Assembly (NCBI GenBank): GCA_910575075.1
Contig: CAJTCY010000002.1
Span: 1-64,000 of the forward strand
Reading direction: 5' to 3'
Origin: Lachnospiraceae bacterium
Lineage (GTDB): Bacteria; Bacillota; Clostridia; Lachnospirales; Lachnospiraceae
DNA: 64,000 bases
In this document: piece by piece, positions 8,867-17,853 of the stretch
How the letters are laid out: each line of letters opens with the position of its first letter
Numbering within the stretch: the first letter of the stretch is position 1
Made by a program: the position numbers and the translations under genes
Notes under the pieces: generated by a model
Databases searched by the model: none
What the model saw: the letters and a program-made list of their open reading frames with translations, nothing else
Told to the model about the DNA's origin: nothing

Positions 8867-9979
8867 ATGAAAACTATACATATCAAAGACCTACAGCCTG
8901 GAATGGTTGTTTCAGAACCAGTATATACCAGCAGCGGACAGAGAATTCTGGATGCCAACACAACATTGACTTCTGAGTCTATCTATCGGCTCTCCTATTA
9001 CAGTGTTCATAAAGTGAATATAGCAGAAACAGATACAGAAGGGACTGGCGAGCAAAGTGTTGCTGCATCCATCCCAAACCCCAGCCGCGCTTCCAATCCT
9101 TCTTATTCACAGAAGATAAAGGCACAGCCGGAATTTATGAAATTTCAAATAGAATATACCAAACAAATCAACTCGATCCATGAGGTTTTTGATTCCATTA
9201 TCAAGAATCCGCAGACTCCTGTAGATACCAGGCAGATTCTGAATAATTTTACCTCCATGATCTCTATCTGCAGGACTACCGTAGATTTATTTGACAAACT
9301 GCACAATATGCGCCTGGATGACGACAGTGTGTATGCTCACTGTCTGAACGTAGCTTTGATTGCTCGTATTATCGGAAAATGGCTCCGCTTCTCTCCGGAA
9401 GAACGCAATGTTCTCACCTTGTGCGGATTATTCCATGATATTGGGAAAACTTCCATTCCAGATGAAATCCTGAATAAACCAGACAAATATACAGACGAGG
9501 AATTCACGCTTATCAAACAGCATCCATTGTTTGGATATAAAATATTGAAAAAGCTTCCTCTGGATGACCGAATCAAAAAAGCTGCGCTGCACCATCACGA
9601 ACGCCATGATGGTTCTGGGTATCCCCAGGGGCTTAATGGCAGCGATATTGACGACTATGCCGGAATTATAGCTATCGCAGATGTTTATGACGCCACTACA
9701 GCTGCCCGTTCTTACCGTTCTCCCCTGTGTCCTTTCCAGGCAATTGCAATGTTTGAAAAAGATGGCCTGCAAAAATACAGTCCCCAATATATTTTAACCT
9801 TTTTAGACCGGATTGCCAGCACTTATCAGAACAACCGGGTACTGTTAAACAGCGGGCAGAGTGCAACCATTGTCATGATCAATTCCAAGCATCTGACCAA
9901 ACCTATGATTCAGATGGACGACGGTTCTGTGATTGATATGCTGTCCCATCCAGATCTTGAAATTGTAAAGATAATTTAA
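8867..9979 (+). CDS. HD-GYP domain phosphodiesterase (putative cyclic-di-GMP hydrolase)
   Basis: 371 residues. The N-terminal part (IHIKDLQPGMVVSEPV) resembles the DUF3391-like region that often precedes HD-GYP. The catalytic domain has HDIGK, HPLFGYKIL, HHERHDGSGYP and DVYDATTAARSYR, so the metal ligands and the GYP motif are intact. The expected reaction is hydrolysis of cyclic-di-GMP. GGGAG lies ahead of the ATG. The gene stands alone between divergent and convergent neighbours. There is no receiver or membrane sensor domain, so how it is switched is unclear. Confidence 0.9.
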   Translation: MKTIHIKDLQPGMVVSEPVYTSSGQRILDANTTLTSESIYRLSYYSVHKVNIAETDTEGTGEQSVAASIPNPSRASNPSYSQKIKAQPEFMKFQIEYTKQINSIHEVFDSIIKNPQTPVDTRQILNNFTSMISICRTTVDLFDKLHNMRLDDDSVYAHCLNVALIARIIGKWLRFSPEERNVLTLCGLFHDIGKTSIPDEILNKPDKYTDEEFTLIKQHPLFGYKILKKLPLDDRIKKAALHHHERHDGSGYPQGLNGSDIDDYAGIIAIADVYDATTAARSYRSPLCPFQAIAMFEKDGLQKYSPQYILTFLDRIASTYQNNRVLLNSGQSATIVMINSKHLTKPMIQMDDGSVIDMLSHPDLEIVKII

Positions 9980-10086
9980 AACTGTTTGATTGTGTCGCTT
10001 ACATTTATTTTTATATAACTATTTCTAAAAGAGTTCTTTTTAACAGCATGCGGCAATAGAGCGATGCACACACCCACGCTCATCTC

Positions 10087-10123
10087 TTCTATTGCTGTAC
10101 AGGTATGCGGCAGCAATAGAAGG
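10087..10123. terminator. Hairpin between convergent HD-GYP and uidA genes
   Basis: CTTCTATTGCTG pairs with CAGCAATAGAAG, and a related half-repeat lies at about 10050. There is no clear T-tract on either side, so it is only a possible bidirectional terminator. Confidence 0.35.
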
Positions 10124-10154
10124 GGCGGGCAAATGCCAGAAGCGTTTTGGTGTT

Positions 10155-11984
10155 CTACTCTTTGTAATTAAAATCAGGTATCTCCTGCCAGCGCTGACGG
10201 AAGTAATGAGCTGCAAGTTTTGGTTTCCGGTCTCTGGTAAAGATACCTTTTTTATTGCCCTGAACCCGCAGCAGACTCTGACTGGTGGCAAAATCAGCAA
10301 AATTCCATACCTGTTCTCCCACAACCATACTGAATTCATCAAAGACACGGTGATTCATTTTATAATAATCTACCTGATATTCTTCGGTGTACATGACCGG
10401 AGTAGTATCATGAAAGCCCATAACTGTATCTGCACCATATTCTGTAAACATCACCGGTTTACCCAGCGTTTTCCAGTAAGACAGCTCCCTGCGGAGCGCC
10501 AGTTCCGGTCTTTCCAGATCCGGGCCTCCAAAATACCAGCCATAATAACGATTGAGGCAGATCACATCGCTTAATTTTCCAGAACAGTCTTTCTCTGTCT
10601 CCCCCATCTGCACACTCACCAATGTACAGGGACGCTTTTGCTTGTCCAGCTCTCTTGCCAGGTCATACAATGGCTTAAAATATTCATAGGCGCCTTCGGC
10701 CGCAGAATCCGGTTCATTTGCAATGCTCCACATAACGACACAGGCGTAATTCTTATCTCTGGAGATAAGGTCACGTACCACCTCTTTGTGGTGTTCCTGA
10801 GTCTTCACACCGTGTTCTGGATCAAATGTACCGATTTTCTCTCCGCCGAAATTTGCGCCTCCGCCGAACTGCAGATTAACTCCCACCGCTGTAGTCTCAT
10901 CAATGACCACGATACCTTCCTGATCACAGAGCCGCATCATCTCCTCGCTGTAAGGATAATGGCTGGTGCGAAAACTGTTGGCCCCCTGCCATTTCATAAG
11001 GGAAATGTCTTTGCTATTCATCGGCAGATGAATTCCTCTTCCATTTGGAAATGTATCTTCATGTTTCCCATATCCTTTGAAATAAAATGGTCTCTCATTG
11101 ATAAGAAATTTCTCACCTTCCACTCGTACGGTACGCACCCCATAAGGCAGCGTATATTCATCAGCGCCATATTTCACTTTAACCTGATACAGATAGGAAT
11201 TTAAAGGCTGCCAGAGATGGACCTGGTTCAGATGCAGAATCCCTTCTGCCCCTGTGCTCTCTGCTGCCAGATTTCCTTCCCGATCATAAATCTCCACCTT
11301 GCATTCTTCCTGCTCTGCCAGATTGTCTATCTCATCTGCCGTCTCAATCTGATAACAGATGTCTGCACTGTTTCCTTCTACTCTTGGAATCAGGGTAATA
11401 TCCTTTATATATGATTTTGGCGTAGTGTATATCCGTACTGGACGGGTAATTCCACAGTAGTTAAAGAAATCAAAATTGGGATGATTCTGGGGTTTGGAAT
11501 CGCCGTTCTCTGCCATTCCCCCCATAAGTCCTCCCAGCATATCTCCTTTACCTCCTACAGGAAGCGTTGTGTAATCAATCACATTATCAACGGCAATCGT
11601 GAGAAGATGCTCTCCCTTCGTCATTTTATCTGCAATCTCCACCTCAAAAGGCAGAAATCCTCCCCGGTGTTCGCAGATCATCTCTCCATCCAGGTAAATC
11701 CTAGCATGATGAGTCACAGCATCACAACGCAGCACCACTCGCCCGCTGGCGGCCATTTCCGGCAATGAGATACACCTCTGGTAAAACACCCAGCCATAAT
11801 GATCCCGAAAATCAATCCCTTCCTTTAAATCATTGTAAGAAGCCGGAACCGGCATAGTCATAGCATCTTCTAATGGTTTCTCATACCATTTCTCATCAAA
11901 TCCCCGCCCATTATCCAGCTTAAAATTCCAGATACCGCTTAAATCGCATAAAAAACGTGATGGTGTTAAAATTGGATATAGCAT
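10155..11984 (-). CDS. uidA: Beta-glucuronidase, glycoside hydrolase family 2
   Basis: 609 residues, the usual length. The acid/base is Glu424 in IANEPDS, the nucleophile is Glu515 in MFTEYGAD, and the NKKG motif at 577-580 recognises the glucuronate carboxylate, separating it from beta-galactosidases. Between IDETTAVGVNL and the acid/base helix lies an insertion as long as the active-site loop 1 of the E. coli enzyme, the type linked to hydrolysis of small drug and steroid glucuronides. No signal peptide is seen, so it acts inside the cell. AGAAGGAGG precedes the ATG. No glucuronide transporter is adjacent. Confidence 0.95.
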   Translation of the reverse strand: MLYPILTPSRFLCDLSGIWNFKLDNGRGFDEKWYEKPLEDAMTMPVPASYNDLKEGIDFRDHYGWVFYQRCISLPEMAASGRVVLRCDAVTHHARIYLDGEMICEHRGGFLPFEVEIADKMTKGEHLLTIAVDNVIDYTTLPVGGKGDMLGGLMGGMAENGDSKPQNHPNFDFFNYCGITRPVRIYTTPKSYIKDITLIPRVEGNSADICYQIETADEIDNLAEQEECKVEIYDREGNLAAESTGAEGILHLNQVHLWQPLNSYLYQVKVKYGADEYTLPYGVRTVRVEGEKFLINERPFYFKGYGKHEDTFPNGRGIHLPMNSKDISLMKWQGANSFRTSHYPYSEEMMRLCDQEGIVVIDETTAVGVNLQFGGGANFGGEKIGTFDPEHGVKTQEHHKEVVRDLISRDKNYACVVMWSIANEPDSAAEGAYEYFKPLYDLARELDKQKRPCTLVSVQMGETEKDCSGKLSDVICLNRYYGWYFGGPDLERPELALRRELSYWKTLGKPVMFTEYGADTVMGFHDTTPVMYTEEYQVDYYKMNHRVFDEFSMVVGEQVWNFADFATSQSLLRVQGNKKGIFTRDRKPKLAAHYFRQRWQEIPDFNYKE

Positions 11985-12109
11985 ATTGTCCTCCTTCTAT
12001 AGACTGCTCAGTCATCCTCAAGCCTGTCTAAAAAAAGCTATCTTTTTTATTAGCATTCCCTGGTAAAAATTTTCTATACATTTCAGAAGGACAGACATTT
12101 TTATACGCA

Positions 12110-12150
12110 AAAAGGGAAGCATCTGGAACCTGTTCCTTATGCTTCCTGTC
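12110..12150 (-). terminator. Intrinsic terminator of murA
   Basis: On the minus strand GGAAGCAT...ATGCTTCC is followed by CTTTTTG, 17 bases after the murA stop codon. Confidence 0.85.
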
Positions 12151-12166
12151 ATCTCATTATTTTTAT

Positions 12167-13459
12167 TCAGCCAACTTTAAACTGAAATTTCTGAATTTCT
12201 TTCTCAGTTTCCACTCTCTGAATCTGTGCGCCCAGCCCCGCCAGTTTCTCTTCAAAGGCCTCATATCCGCGCTGAATGTAGTGAATATCATCCACAATTG
12301 TTACACCTTCTGCAGACAGTCCTGCAATGACAAGGGCTGCACCTGCCCTGAGGTCCGGTGCACTGACTCTGGCGCCGGTATAGCCCTTGACACCATTTAT
12401 AATTGCGATATTACTCTCTACTTTTATATCCGCACCCATACGGGTCAGCTCATCCACGTATTTAAAACGATTCTCAAAAATACTCTCTGTCACGGTGCTT
12501 GTTCCCAGTGCAACGCCCAGAACAACAGACATCTGAGGCTGCATATCGGTAGGAAACCCTGGATATGGAAGCGTAGTCACCTGGGTATGCCGCAAAGGCT
12601 TCGAAGCCACTACACGCACAGCGTCATCAAACTCTTCCACCTCACAGCCTGCCTCTAAAAGTTTTGCCGTAGTCGCCTCCAAATGCTTGGGAATCACATT
12701 CTTTACCGTAACGTCCCCTTTGGTAGCTGCCGCCGCAAACATAAATGTACCCGCCTCAATCTGATCGGGAATTACAGAGTATTCCGTCTTATGAAGCTTC
12801 TCTACGCCTACAATGCGAATGACATCTGTTCCGGCTCCTCTGATATTGGCTCCCATGCTGTTTAAAAAGTTTGCTACATCTACCACATGGGGCTCCTTGG
12901 CCGCATTCTCGATGGTAGTTTTTCCTTCCGCCATTGCCGCCGCCATCATGATATTGATGGTAGCGCCCACTGATACTTTATCCAGATAAATATGGCTGCC
13001 TTTCAGCCGCTCCGCTTCTGCCGCCACAGCTCCGTTTCGTATCTCTACATGGGCTCCCAGCGCCCGGAATCCTTTGATATGGAGATCCATAGGCCGGCTG
13101 CCTATGTTACATCCTCCGGGCAAAGTCACTTCTGCATGTTTATATTTTCCCAAAAGAGATCCCAGCAGGTAATAAGAAGCCCGAATCTTCTTCATGGAAT
13201 CATAATCCACCGGAATATCTTTCACAAAAGAACCGTTAATCTTCACCGTGTGCGCGTCTACTCTGTCAATTTTCGCTCCAATGTCTCCCATCGCCTGAAG
13301 CAAAGCATTGATATCCCGAACATCGGGTAAATTATCTATTGTTACGGTCTCATCCGTCATGATTGCCGCTGCCAGAATTGCCAGCGCCGCATTCTTCGCG
13401 CCGCTGATTTCCACTTCACCGACTAACGGATTACCTCCTCTGATTACATACTGTTCCAT
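12167..13459 (-). CDS. murA: UDP-N-acetylglucosamine 1-carboxyvinyltransferase
   Basis: First committed step of peptidoglycan synthesis: transfer of enolpyruvate to UDP-GlcNAc. 430 residues; N-terminal GGNPLVGEVEISGAKNAAL and the loop PGGCNIGSRPMDLH with catalytic Cys117. That Cys is the residue alkylated by fosfomycin, so the enzyme should be intrinsically sensitive. The gene has its own promoter and terminator, and GAGGTG precedes the ATG. Confidence 0.96.
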   Translation of the reverse strand: MEQYVIRGGNPLVGEVEISGAKNAALAILAAAIMTDETVTIDNLPDVRDINALLQAMGDIGAKIDRVDAHTVKINGSFVKDIPVDYDSMKKIRASYYLLGSLLGKYKHAEVTLPGGCNIGSRPMDLHIKGFRALGAHVEIRNGAVAAEAERLKGSHIYLDKVSVGATINIMMAAAMAEGKTTIENAAKEPHVVDVANFLNSMGANIRGAGTDVIRIVGVEKLHKTEYSVIPDQIEAGTFMFAAAATKGDVTVKNVIPKHLEATTAKLLEAGCEVEEFDDAVRVVASKPLRHTQVTTLPYPGFPTDMQPQMSVVLGVALGTSTVTESIFENRFKYVDELTRMGADIKVESNIAIINGVKGYTGARVSAPDLRAGAALVIAGLSAEGVTIVDDIHYIQRGYEAFEEKLAGLGAQIQRVETEKEIQKFQFKVG

Positions 13460-13495
13460 ATTGCACCTCTATGCTCTGTTTTCGTACAAGAAGTT

Positions 13496-13525
13496 ATTAT
13501 AGTAACACTTTACTTCTTTTGTCAA
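13496..13525 (-). promoter_or_regulatory. SigA promoter of murA
   Basis: TTGACA, 18 bp and TATAAT on the minus strand. It sits back to back with a rightward TTGACA, the two forming the dyad TTGTCAA-gcttt-TTGACAA. Confidence 0.8.
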
Positions 13526-13528
13526 GCT

Positions 13529-13756
13529 TTTGACAAAATTATCATGTACTATTATAACACACTTTATCAATTTGTAAATGGTTTCCCTGTTAGCTTATTT
13601 TATGCCAAATTTCGTTTTCTGTGCCTGGCCAGCCCCGGGATTGCTATGAATTTATTATGAGCATTTTCGGTGAAATCATACCCTCTGAAGCGCTTCTGCA
13701 AAGCATGTGTTTTCCAGAGATAAACAGACGCCTGACCTCAGTGGTTTTTATTCTCT
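13529..13756 (+). other. Gene-free interval with a possible rightward promoter; candidate non-coding RNA
   Basis: TTGACA, 17 bp and TATAAC at 13529-13557 point rightward into about 200 bases without a convincing reading frame, ending in GGTTTTTATT. Small GC-rich motifs (GCCTGGCCAGCCCCGGG, CTCTGAAGCGCTTC) could fold, but I cannot match the segment to 6S, SRP, RNase P or a known riboswitch. It may equally be spacer. Confidence 0.25.
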
Positions 13757-14188
13757 TTATTCAAAAACAACACTTTTATCGGAATATTTGGTTCTAATTA
13801 CCAGATATGGATAAGATTTTGCCTGATTAACCTTCTCACCTTTGGAAGGTCCCATTAAAGTAGTGTCAAAATATATCGCATTTTTAGTCAAATAGCACTG
13901 ATTAACAGCAATACTGTAACCTCCTGTCTGCTGAGCCCCATAACCTACCGCAATATAGAGATTTTCCTGATCTGTATAAGTGAGTTTAAAAATCTCTTCT
14001 TTCTTCTCTTCTATCACAGATAAGAATTCCTGGGGAATGTCTTTTTCTTCCAGAATCGTATAGGACACGTCCTCCAGTTTCTGGCTGTCTGTCTCTTCCA
14101 GCCCGCAGCCTGCACATAAAATTCCCAGCAGCAGAAACACCAGCAGCAGCTTACAGAGATATGCGGGGGAAAAAATACTTTTTTTCAT
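13757..14188 (-). CDS. PrcB C-terminal-domain lipoprotein
   Basis: 143 residues. The N-terminus is a lipoprotein signal: Lys-rich start, hydrophobic LLLVFLLLG, then lipobox LCAGC, so the mature protein is anchored to the outer face of the membrane. The rest matches the PrcB_C pattern (GQQ-like turn, TGGYSIAVNQ, then a TLMGPSKGEKVNQAKSYPYL stretch), named after a subunit of the Treponema dentilisin protease complex. Whether it regulates a protease here is unknown. The chosen ATG has AAAGGAG before it; a longer frame has no site and no better signal. Confidence 0.75.
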   Translation of the reverse strand: MKKSIFSPAYLCKLLLVFLLLGILCAGCGLEETDSQKLEDVSYTILEEKDIPQEFLSVIEEKKEEIFKLTYTDQENLYIAVGYGAQQTGGYSIAVNQCYLTKNAIYFDTTLMGPSKGEKVNQAKSYPYLVIRTKYSDKSVVFE

Positions 14189-14380
14189 TGGCGGCTCCTT
14201 TACAATTAATACGTTCTCTTCATATTGTATAAGACTTTCCTCACATTTATGATTGTATTTTTTCAAGTACCTTTGTATAATAGACTAGGGTGAATTTCTG
14301 CCGGCTTTCTGAATCTCTTTTTTTTCAGGAATGCTGTATGATTTTACCGATAATATTTTTCAGGCTGAAAGGTAAAAGAC

Positions 14381-15121
14381 ATGATACGATTAATTCTGGT
14401 TTCTGTTTTCTTAATTCTTTTTCTGATTGTTTCCATACCTATTATGCTGGTGGAGCGGGTGATCAAAAAATTCAACCGCCCTTTTGCAGACATCAGCTGT
14501 CTGCGCATCGTACAATGGGCATTCAAAGTAATACTGCTTATTACCGGAACAAAACTCACTGTCATCGGTGAAGACCGGATCCCTAAGAACCAGGCTGTAT
14601 TGTACATTCCTAATCATCAGAGTTATTTTGACATTGTCATTACTTACTCCAGATGTCCAGGTCTGACAGGATATATTTCCAAAGATTTTATGGAAAGGAT
14701 TCCTCTGCTGTCCAACTGGATGAAACATCTCTACTGCCTGTTTTTAAACCGCTCTGATATGAAAGCCGGACTGAAAATGATATTGACAGGCATTGAGTAC
14801 ATCAACAAAGGCATCTCCATCTGTATTTTCCCTGAGGGAACCAGAAACCCTCATCCGGAAAACGGACTGCTCCCCTTTAAAGAGGGCAGCCTGAAAATGG
14901 CGGAAAAAACCGGATGCCCTATCATTCCTATCGCCATCACAGGGAGCCAGGATATCTGGGAAAAACATATGCCTTTTATGCGCAAATGCCGGGTAATTGT
15001 AGAATATGGTGAACCTATTTATCTGAATCAACTGGAAAAAGAACAACGGAAATTTTCTGGCGCATATACCAAAACCAAAATTGAAGAAATGTTAAAAAAT
15101 CACAAATCTATGATGACATAG
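14381..15121 (+). CDS. plsC: 1-acyl-sn-glycerol-3-phosphate acyltransferase
   Basis: Makes phosphatidic acid from lysophosphatidic acid at the membrane. 246 residues; N-terminal membrane helix, catalytic NHQSYFDI (HX4D), substrate motif FPEGTRN and a PIIPIAITG block. AAAGG precedes the ATG. It is convergent with murF, with which it shares a terminator. Confidence 0.9.
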   Translation: MIRLILVSVFLILFLIVSIPIMLVERVIKKFNRPFADISCLRIVQWAFKVILLITGTKLTVIGEDRIPKNQAVLYIPNHQSYFDIVITYSRCPGLTGYISKDFMERIPLLSNWMKHLYCLFLNRSDMKAGLKMILTGIEYINKGISICIFPEGTRNPHPENGLLPFKEGSLKMAEKTGCPIIPIAITGSQDIWEKHMPFMRKCRVIVEYGEPIYLNQLEKEQRKFSGAYTKTKIEEMLKNHKSMMT

Positions 15122-15133
15122 CCGTTCTGTTAT

Positions 15134-15188
15134 AAAATCTGTATACCTGTCTGGCAGTTATATCACGCCAGACAGATATACAGATTTT
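15134..15188. terminator. Bidirectional terminator shared by plsC and murF
   Basis: An almost perfect 22-bp stem (AAAATCTGTATA-C-CTGTCTGGC with its complement) whose ends supply A/T tracts on both strands. One arm encodes the last codons of murF. Confidence 0.85.
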
Positions 15189-16543
15189 GCTTTTATGGCT
15201 TCCACAACTTCTGGGTATTCCATGAAATGAGATGCTTTTACCAATACGGTATCACCTTCCCTTAAATATTCCAGCAGCCGCTCTGTCATTTTATCTCTCT
15301 CTTTGAAATAAAACACCTCAATTCCGCCCGTTTCTTCTGCTCCTTGCGCCATCTGCTCTGACAACTCTCCCGCACAGAAAAGAGCGGTAATTTGTTTCTT
15401 CGCCGCATAAGCGCCTATCTCAAAATGAAGCTGCTTCTCATTTTCCCCCAGCTCTCCCATATCTCCCAATACAGCAACCGTCCTTCCCAGTCCGTTGCTG
15501 AGTACATCCAAAGACGCCCGCATAGATACTGGATTCGCATTATAACAGTCGTCAAGCACCTGCAGGCCTCCTGTTTCGATGAGGTTGCTGCGGCCCCCTA
15601 TGGTCTTTGCATGCTCAATTCCAGCCTGAATATCTGACAGTTCCATGTCAAGAGCAAGTCCAACACCTGCGGCTGCCATGGCGTTATACACATTATGCTC
15701 TCCGGGAATAGGAATATTTACCTTCATCGTTCCTTTTGGTGTATGAATGTCCGCTTTTACTCCTTTTAAGCCACAGTTCTGAATCTGATCTGCATAGATT
15801 TCCTGTCCTTGCCCATAAAATATTGGACGAATTCCTTTTACTTCCTGAATCGAAGCAAGTTTATCATCCTCTCCGTTGAGCACAATATGGCATCCCGGTT
15901 TGATGTAATCAAAAATTTCACTTTTGGCCTTAAGGATGCCGTCCCTTGTCTTAAGATTTTCCAGATGGCAGATACCAATATTTGTGATAACACAGATATC
16001 GGGACGTGCCATTTTAGCAAGACGGTGCATTTCCCCAAAATCAGAAATTCCCATTTCTACCACTGCTGCCTGATGCTCCCGGCGGATGCGCAGCAGCGTA
16101 AGGGGAAGCCCGATTTCATTGTTGAAGTTTCCGGCAGTCTTTAGCACCTGGTAATTCTGTGAAAGAACGGACGCAATCATTTCCTTGGTGCTTGTCTTCC
16201 CCACACTGCCGGTAATACCAATAATAGGAATAGAAAGCTGGCTGCGGTAATATTCCGCAATTTCTTTTAATGCCTGTTCACTGGATGCTACCTGAATATA
16301 TGGCACTGCACAGTCAGAGAGCTTCCGTTCTGATAAAACGGCTGCCGCCCCTTTCTGAATTACATCAGGAATAAACTCATGCCCGTCTGCTCTTGCTCCC
16401 TTGAGAGGAATAAACAAAAAGCCTTCTTCCACCTGACGGCTGTCGGTGACAGCTCCTTTCATCTCTGTCCCGATTTTGCTCTGATCTCCTATGTATGTTC
16501 CGTGACAAGCCTGTGCAATACGTTCTAACGTCATATTTTTCAT
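15158..16543 (-). CDS. murF: UDP-MurNAc-tripeptide--D-alanyl-D-alanine ligase
   Basis: Adds D-Ala-D-Ala to the UDP-muramyl tripeptide in the cytoplasm. 461 residues with the Mur-ligase P-loop GITGSVGKTSTKEM, the EMGISDFGEM region and the C-terminal domain starting DDCYNANPVSMRA. It starts 13 bases after the ddl stop with GGAGG before the ATG, so the supplier of D-Ala-D-Ala and its user are made together. Confidence 0.95.
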   Translation of the reverse strand: MKNMTLERIAQACHGTYIGDQSKIGTEMKGAVTDSRQVEEGFLFIPLKGARADGHEFIPDVIQKGAAAVLSERKLSDCAVPYIQVASSEQALKEIAEYYRSQLSIPIIGITGSVGKTSTKEMIASVLSQNYQVLKTAGNFNNEIGLPLTLLRIRREHQAAVVEMGISDFGEMHRLAKMARPDICVITNIGICHLENLKTRDGILKAKSEIFDYIKPGCHIVLNGEDDKLASIQEVKGIRPIFYGQGQEIYADQIQNCGLKGVKADIHTPKGTMKVNIPIPGEHNVYNAMAAAGVGLALDMELSDIQAGIEHAKTIGGRSNLIETGGLQVLDDCYNANPVSMRASLDVLSNGLGRTVAVLGDMGELGENEKQLHFEIGAYAAKKQITALFCAGELSEQMAQGAEETGGIEVFYFKERDKMTERLLEYLREGDTVLVKASHFMEYPEVVEAIKAKSVYLSGVI

Positions 16544-16555
16544 AGCTTCCTCCCT

Positions 16556-17608
16556 TCAGGCATATTTTTCCATTGAAATTTCAATAATCTTTTCGCAGAG
16601 CTGCTGAAAATCCATCCCCATCGCAAGCGCTTCCTGGGGCAGAAGACTGGTAGGCGTCATTCCCGGCAGCGTATTCGCTTCCAGACAGTAAATGTGATCT
16701 TCCTGGTCCAGCATAAAATCCATTCTGGAATAAGTGTTCAGTCCCAGTACTCTTGCTGCCTCTTCTGCATAATGCTGCATTTCTTTGGCAACTTTCACCG
16801 GTATCTTTGCCGGACAGGTTTCCACACTGCTTCCTGCAGCATATTTATTTTTATAATTATAAAATCCTTCTTTGGGAGCAATCTCAATCACCGGAAGGGC
16901 ATGAAAATCTATAACGCCCACGGAAAATTCCCTTCCTTTGATACAAGTTTCCACCACTACCTCTTCTTCCAGACTGAACGCTTCCTCCAGCGCCTTTTGA
17001 TATGCTTCTTCTGTGTTCACCATGGACACACCTACACTGGAACCGCCCCTGCAGGGCTTCACCATACATGGGAACGACAACCCGGTTTCCGTAAATTTCT
17101 GCGCACCGCTTTCTTTTTTCAAGGAAATTCCAACCGGTGTCGGAATCCCATTTGCCGCAAAAAGCCTTTTTGTAAGCCCCTTATCCATGGCAAGTGCGCT
17201 GCCCAGATAGCCTGTTCCAGTATATTTAATGCCAAACAAATCAAAAGCTGCCTGTACTCTTCCATCCTCCCCATTTTCTCCATGAAGCGCCAGAAAAACA
17301 ATATCTGCCATTCGGCACATTGCCAGCACATTGGGACCGAACAGACACGGACTCTGGTCTTTCCTGTTCTTTTTTACTTCCTCAAGATCTGGCGCTGTGC
17401 CAGTAATTCCTTCCACCTGAGCACTATACATAAGAGATCGTTCAAAAACCTTGTCCAACTTTTCTTCTTTATCACTATATCCCATAAAAAGATCCAGTAA
17501 AATTACCTGATGCCCATTTTTCCGCAAGGCCTCTGTTACCTGATTTCCTGACACAAAGGATACATCACGCTCTGTACTTAACCCTCCTGCCAAAACTACA
17601 ATATTCAT
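16556..17608 (-). CDS. ddl: D-alanine--D-alanine ligase
   Basis: ATP-grasp enzyme joining two D-Ala. 350 residues; LAGGLSTERDVSFVSG at the N-terminus, LHGENGEDG, the CMVKPCRGGSSVGVSMV phosphate-binding strand, and C-terminal EANTLPGMTPTSL. The active-site segment reads YKNKYAAGS (Tyr type), as in ordinary D-Ala-D-Ala ligases and unlike D-Ala-D-Lac ligases that confer vancomycin resistance. GGAGG lies six bases before the chosen ATG. Confidence 0.95.
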   Translation of the reverse strand: MNIVVLAGGLSTERDVSFVSGNQVTEALRKNGHQVILLDLFMGYSDKEEKLDKVFERSLMYSAQVEGITGTAPDLEEVKKNRKDQSPCLFGPNVLAMCRMADIVFLALHGENGEDGRVQAAFDLFGIKYTGTGYLGSALAMDKGLTKRLFAANGIPTPVGISLKKESGAQKFTETGLSFPCMVKPCRGGSSVGVSMVNTEEAYQKALEEAFSLEEEVVVETCIKGREFSVGVIDFHALPVIEIAPKEGFYNYKNKYAAGSSVETCPAKIPVKVAKEMQHYAEEAARVLGLNTYSRMDFMLDQEDHIYCLEANTLPGMTPTSLLPQEALAMGMDFQQLCEKIIEISMEKYA

Positions 17609-17853
17609 AAACAACCTCCTGCATTCTGAAATTAGCCATCACAAATGTTACTGTTCTCTTACTCCTTATCAGCACGTTTCGCGATGCATACAAATATCTT
17701 ATAACATTTTATGCCCTGTGGCAAGTAGGCAGCCGAACAACAAAGAGGATTCTTATATAACAGCTAAGGTAACAGCAAAAGCGGCGCTAAGATATCCCTG
17801 GCACCACTCTTGTCTGCAGTCTGAGACAGCGAAATCATTCCGCTGCCCTTTTT

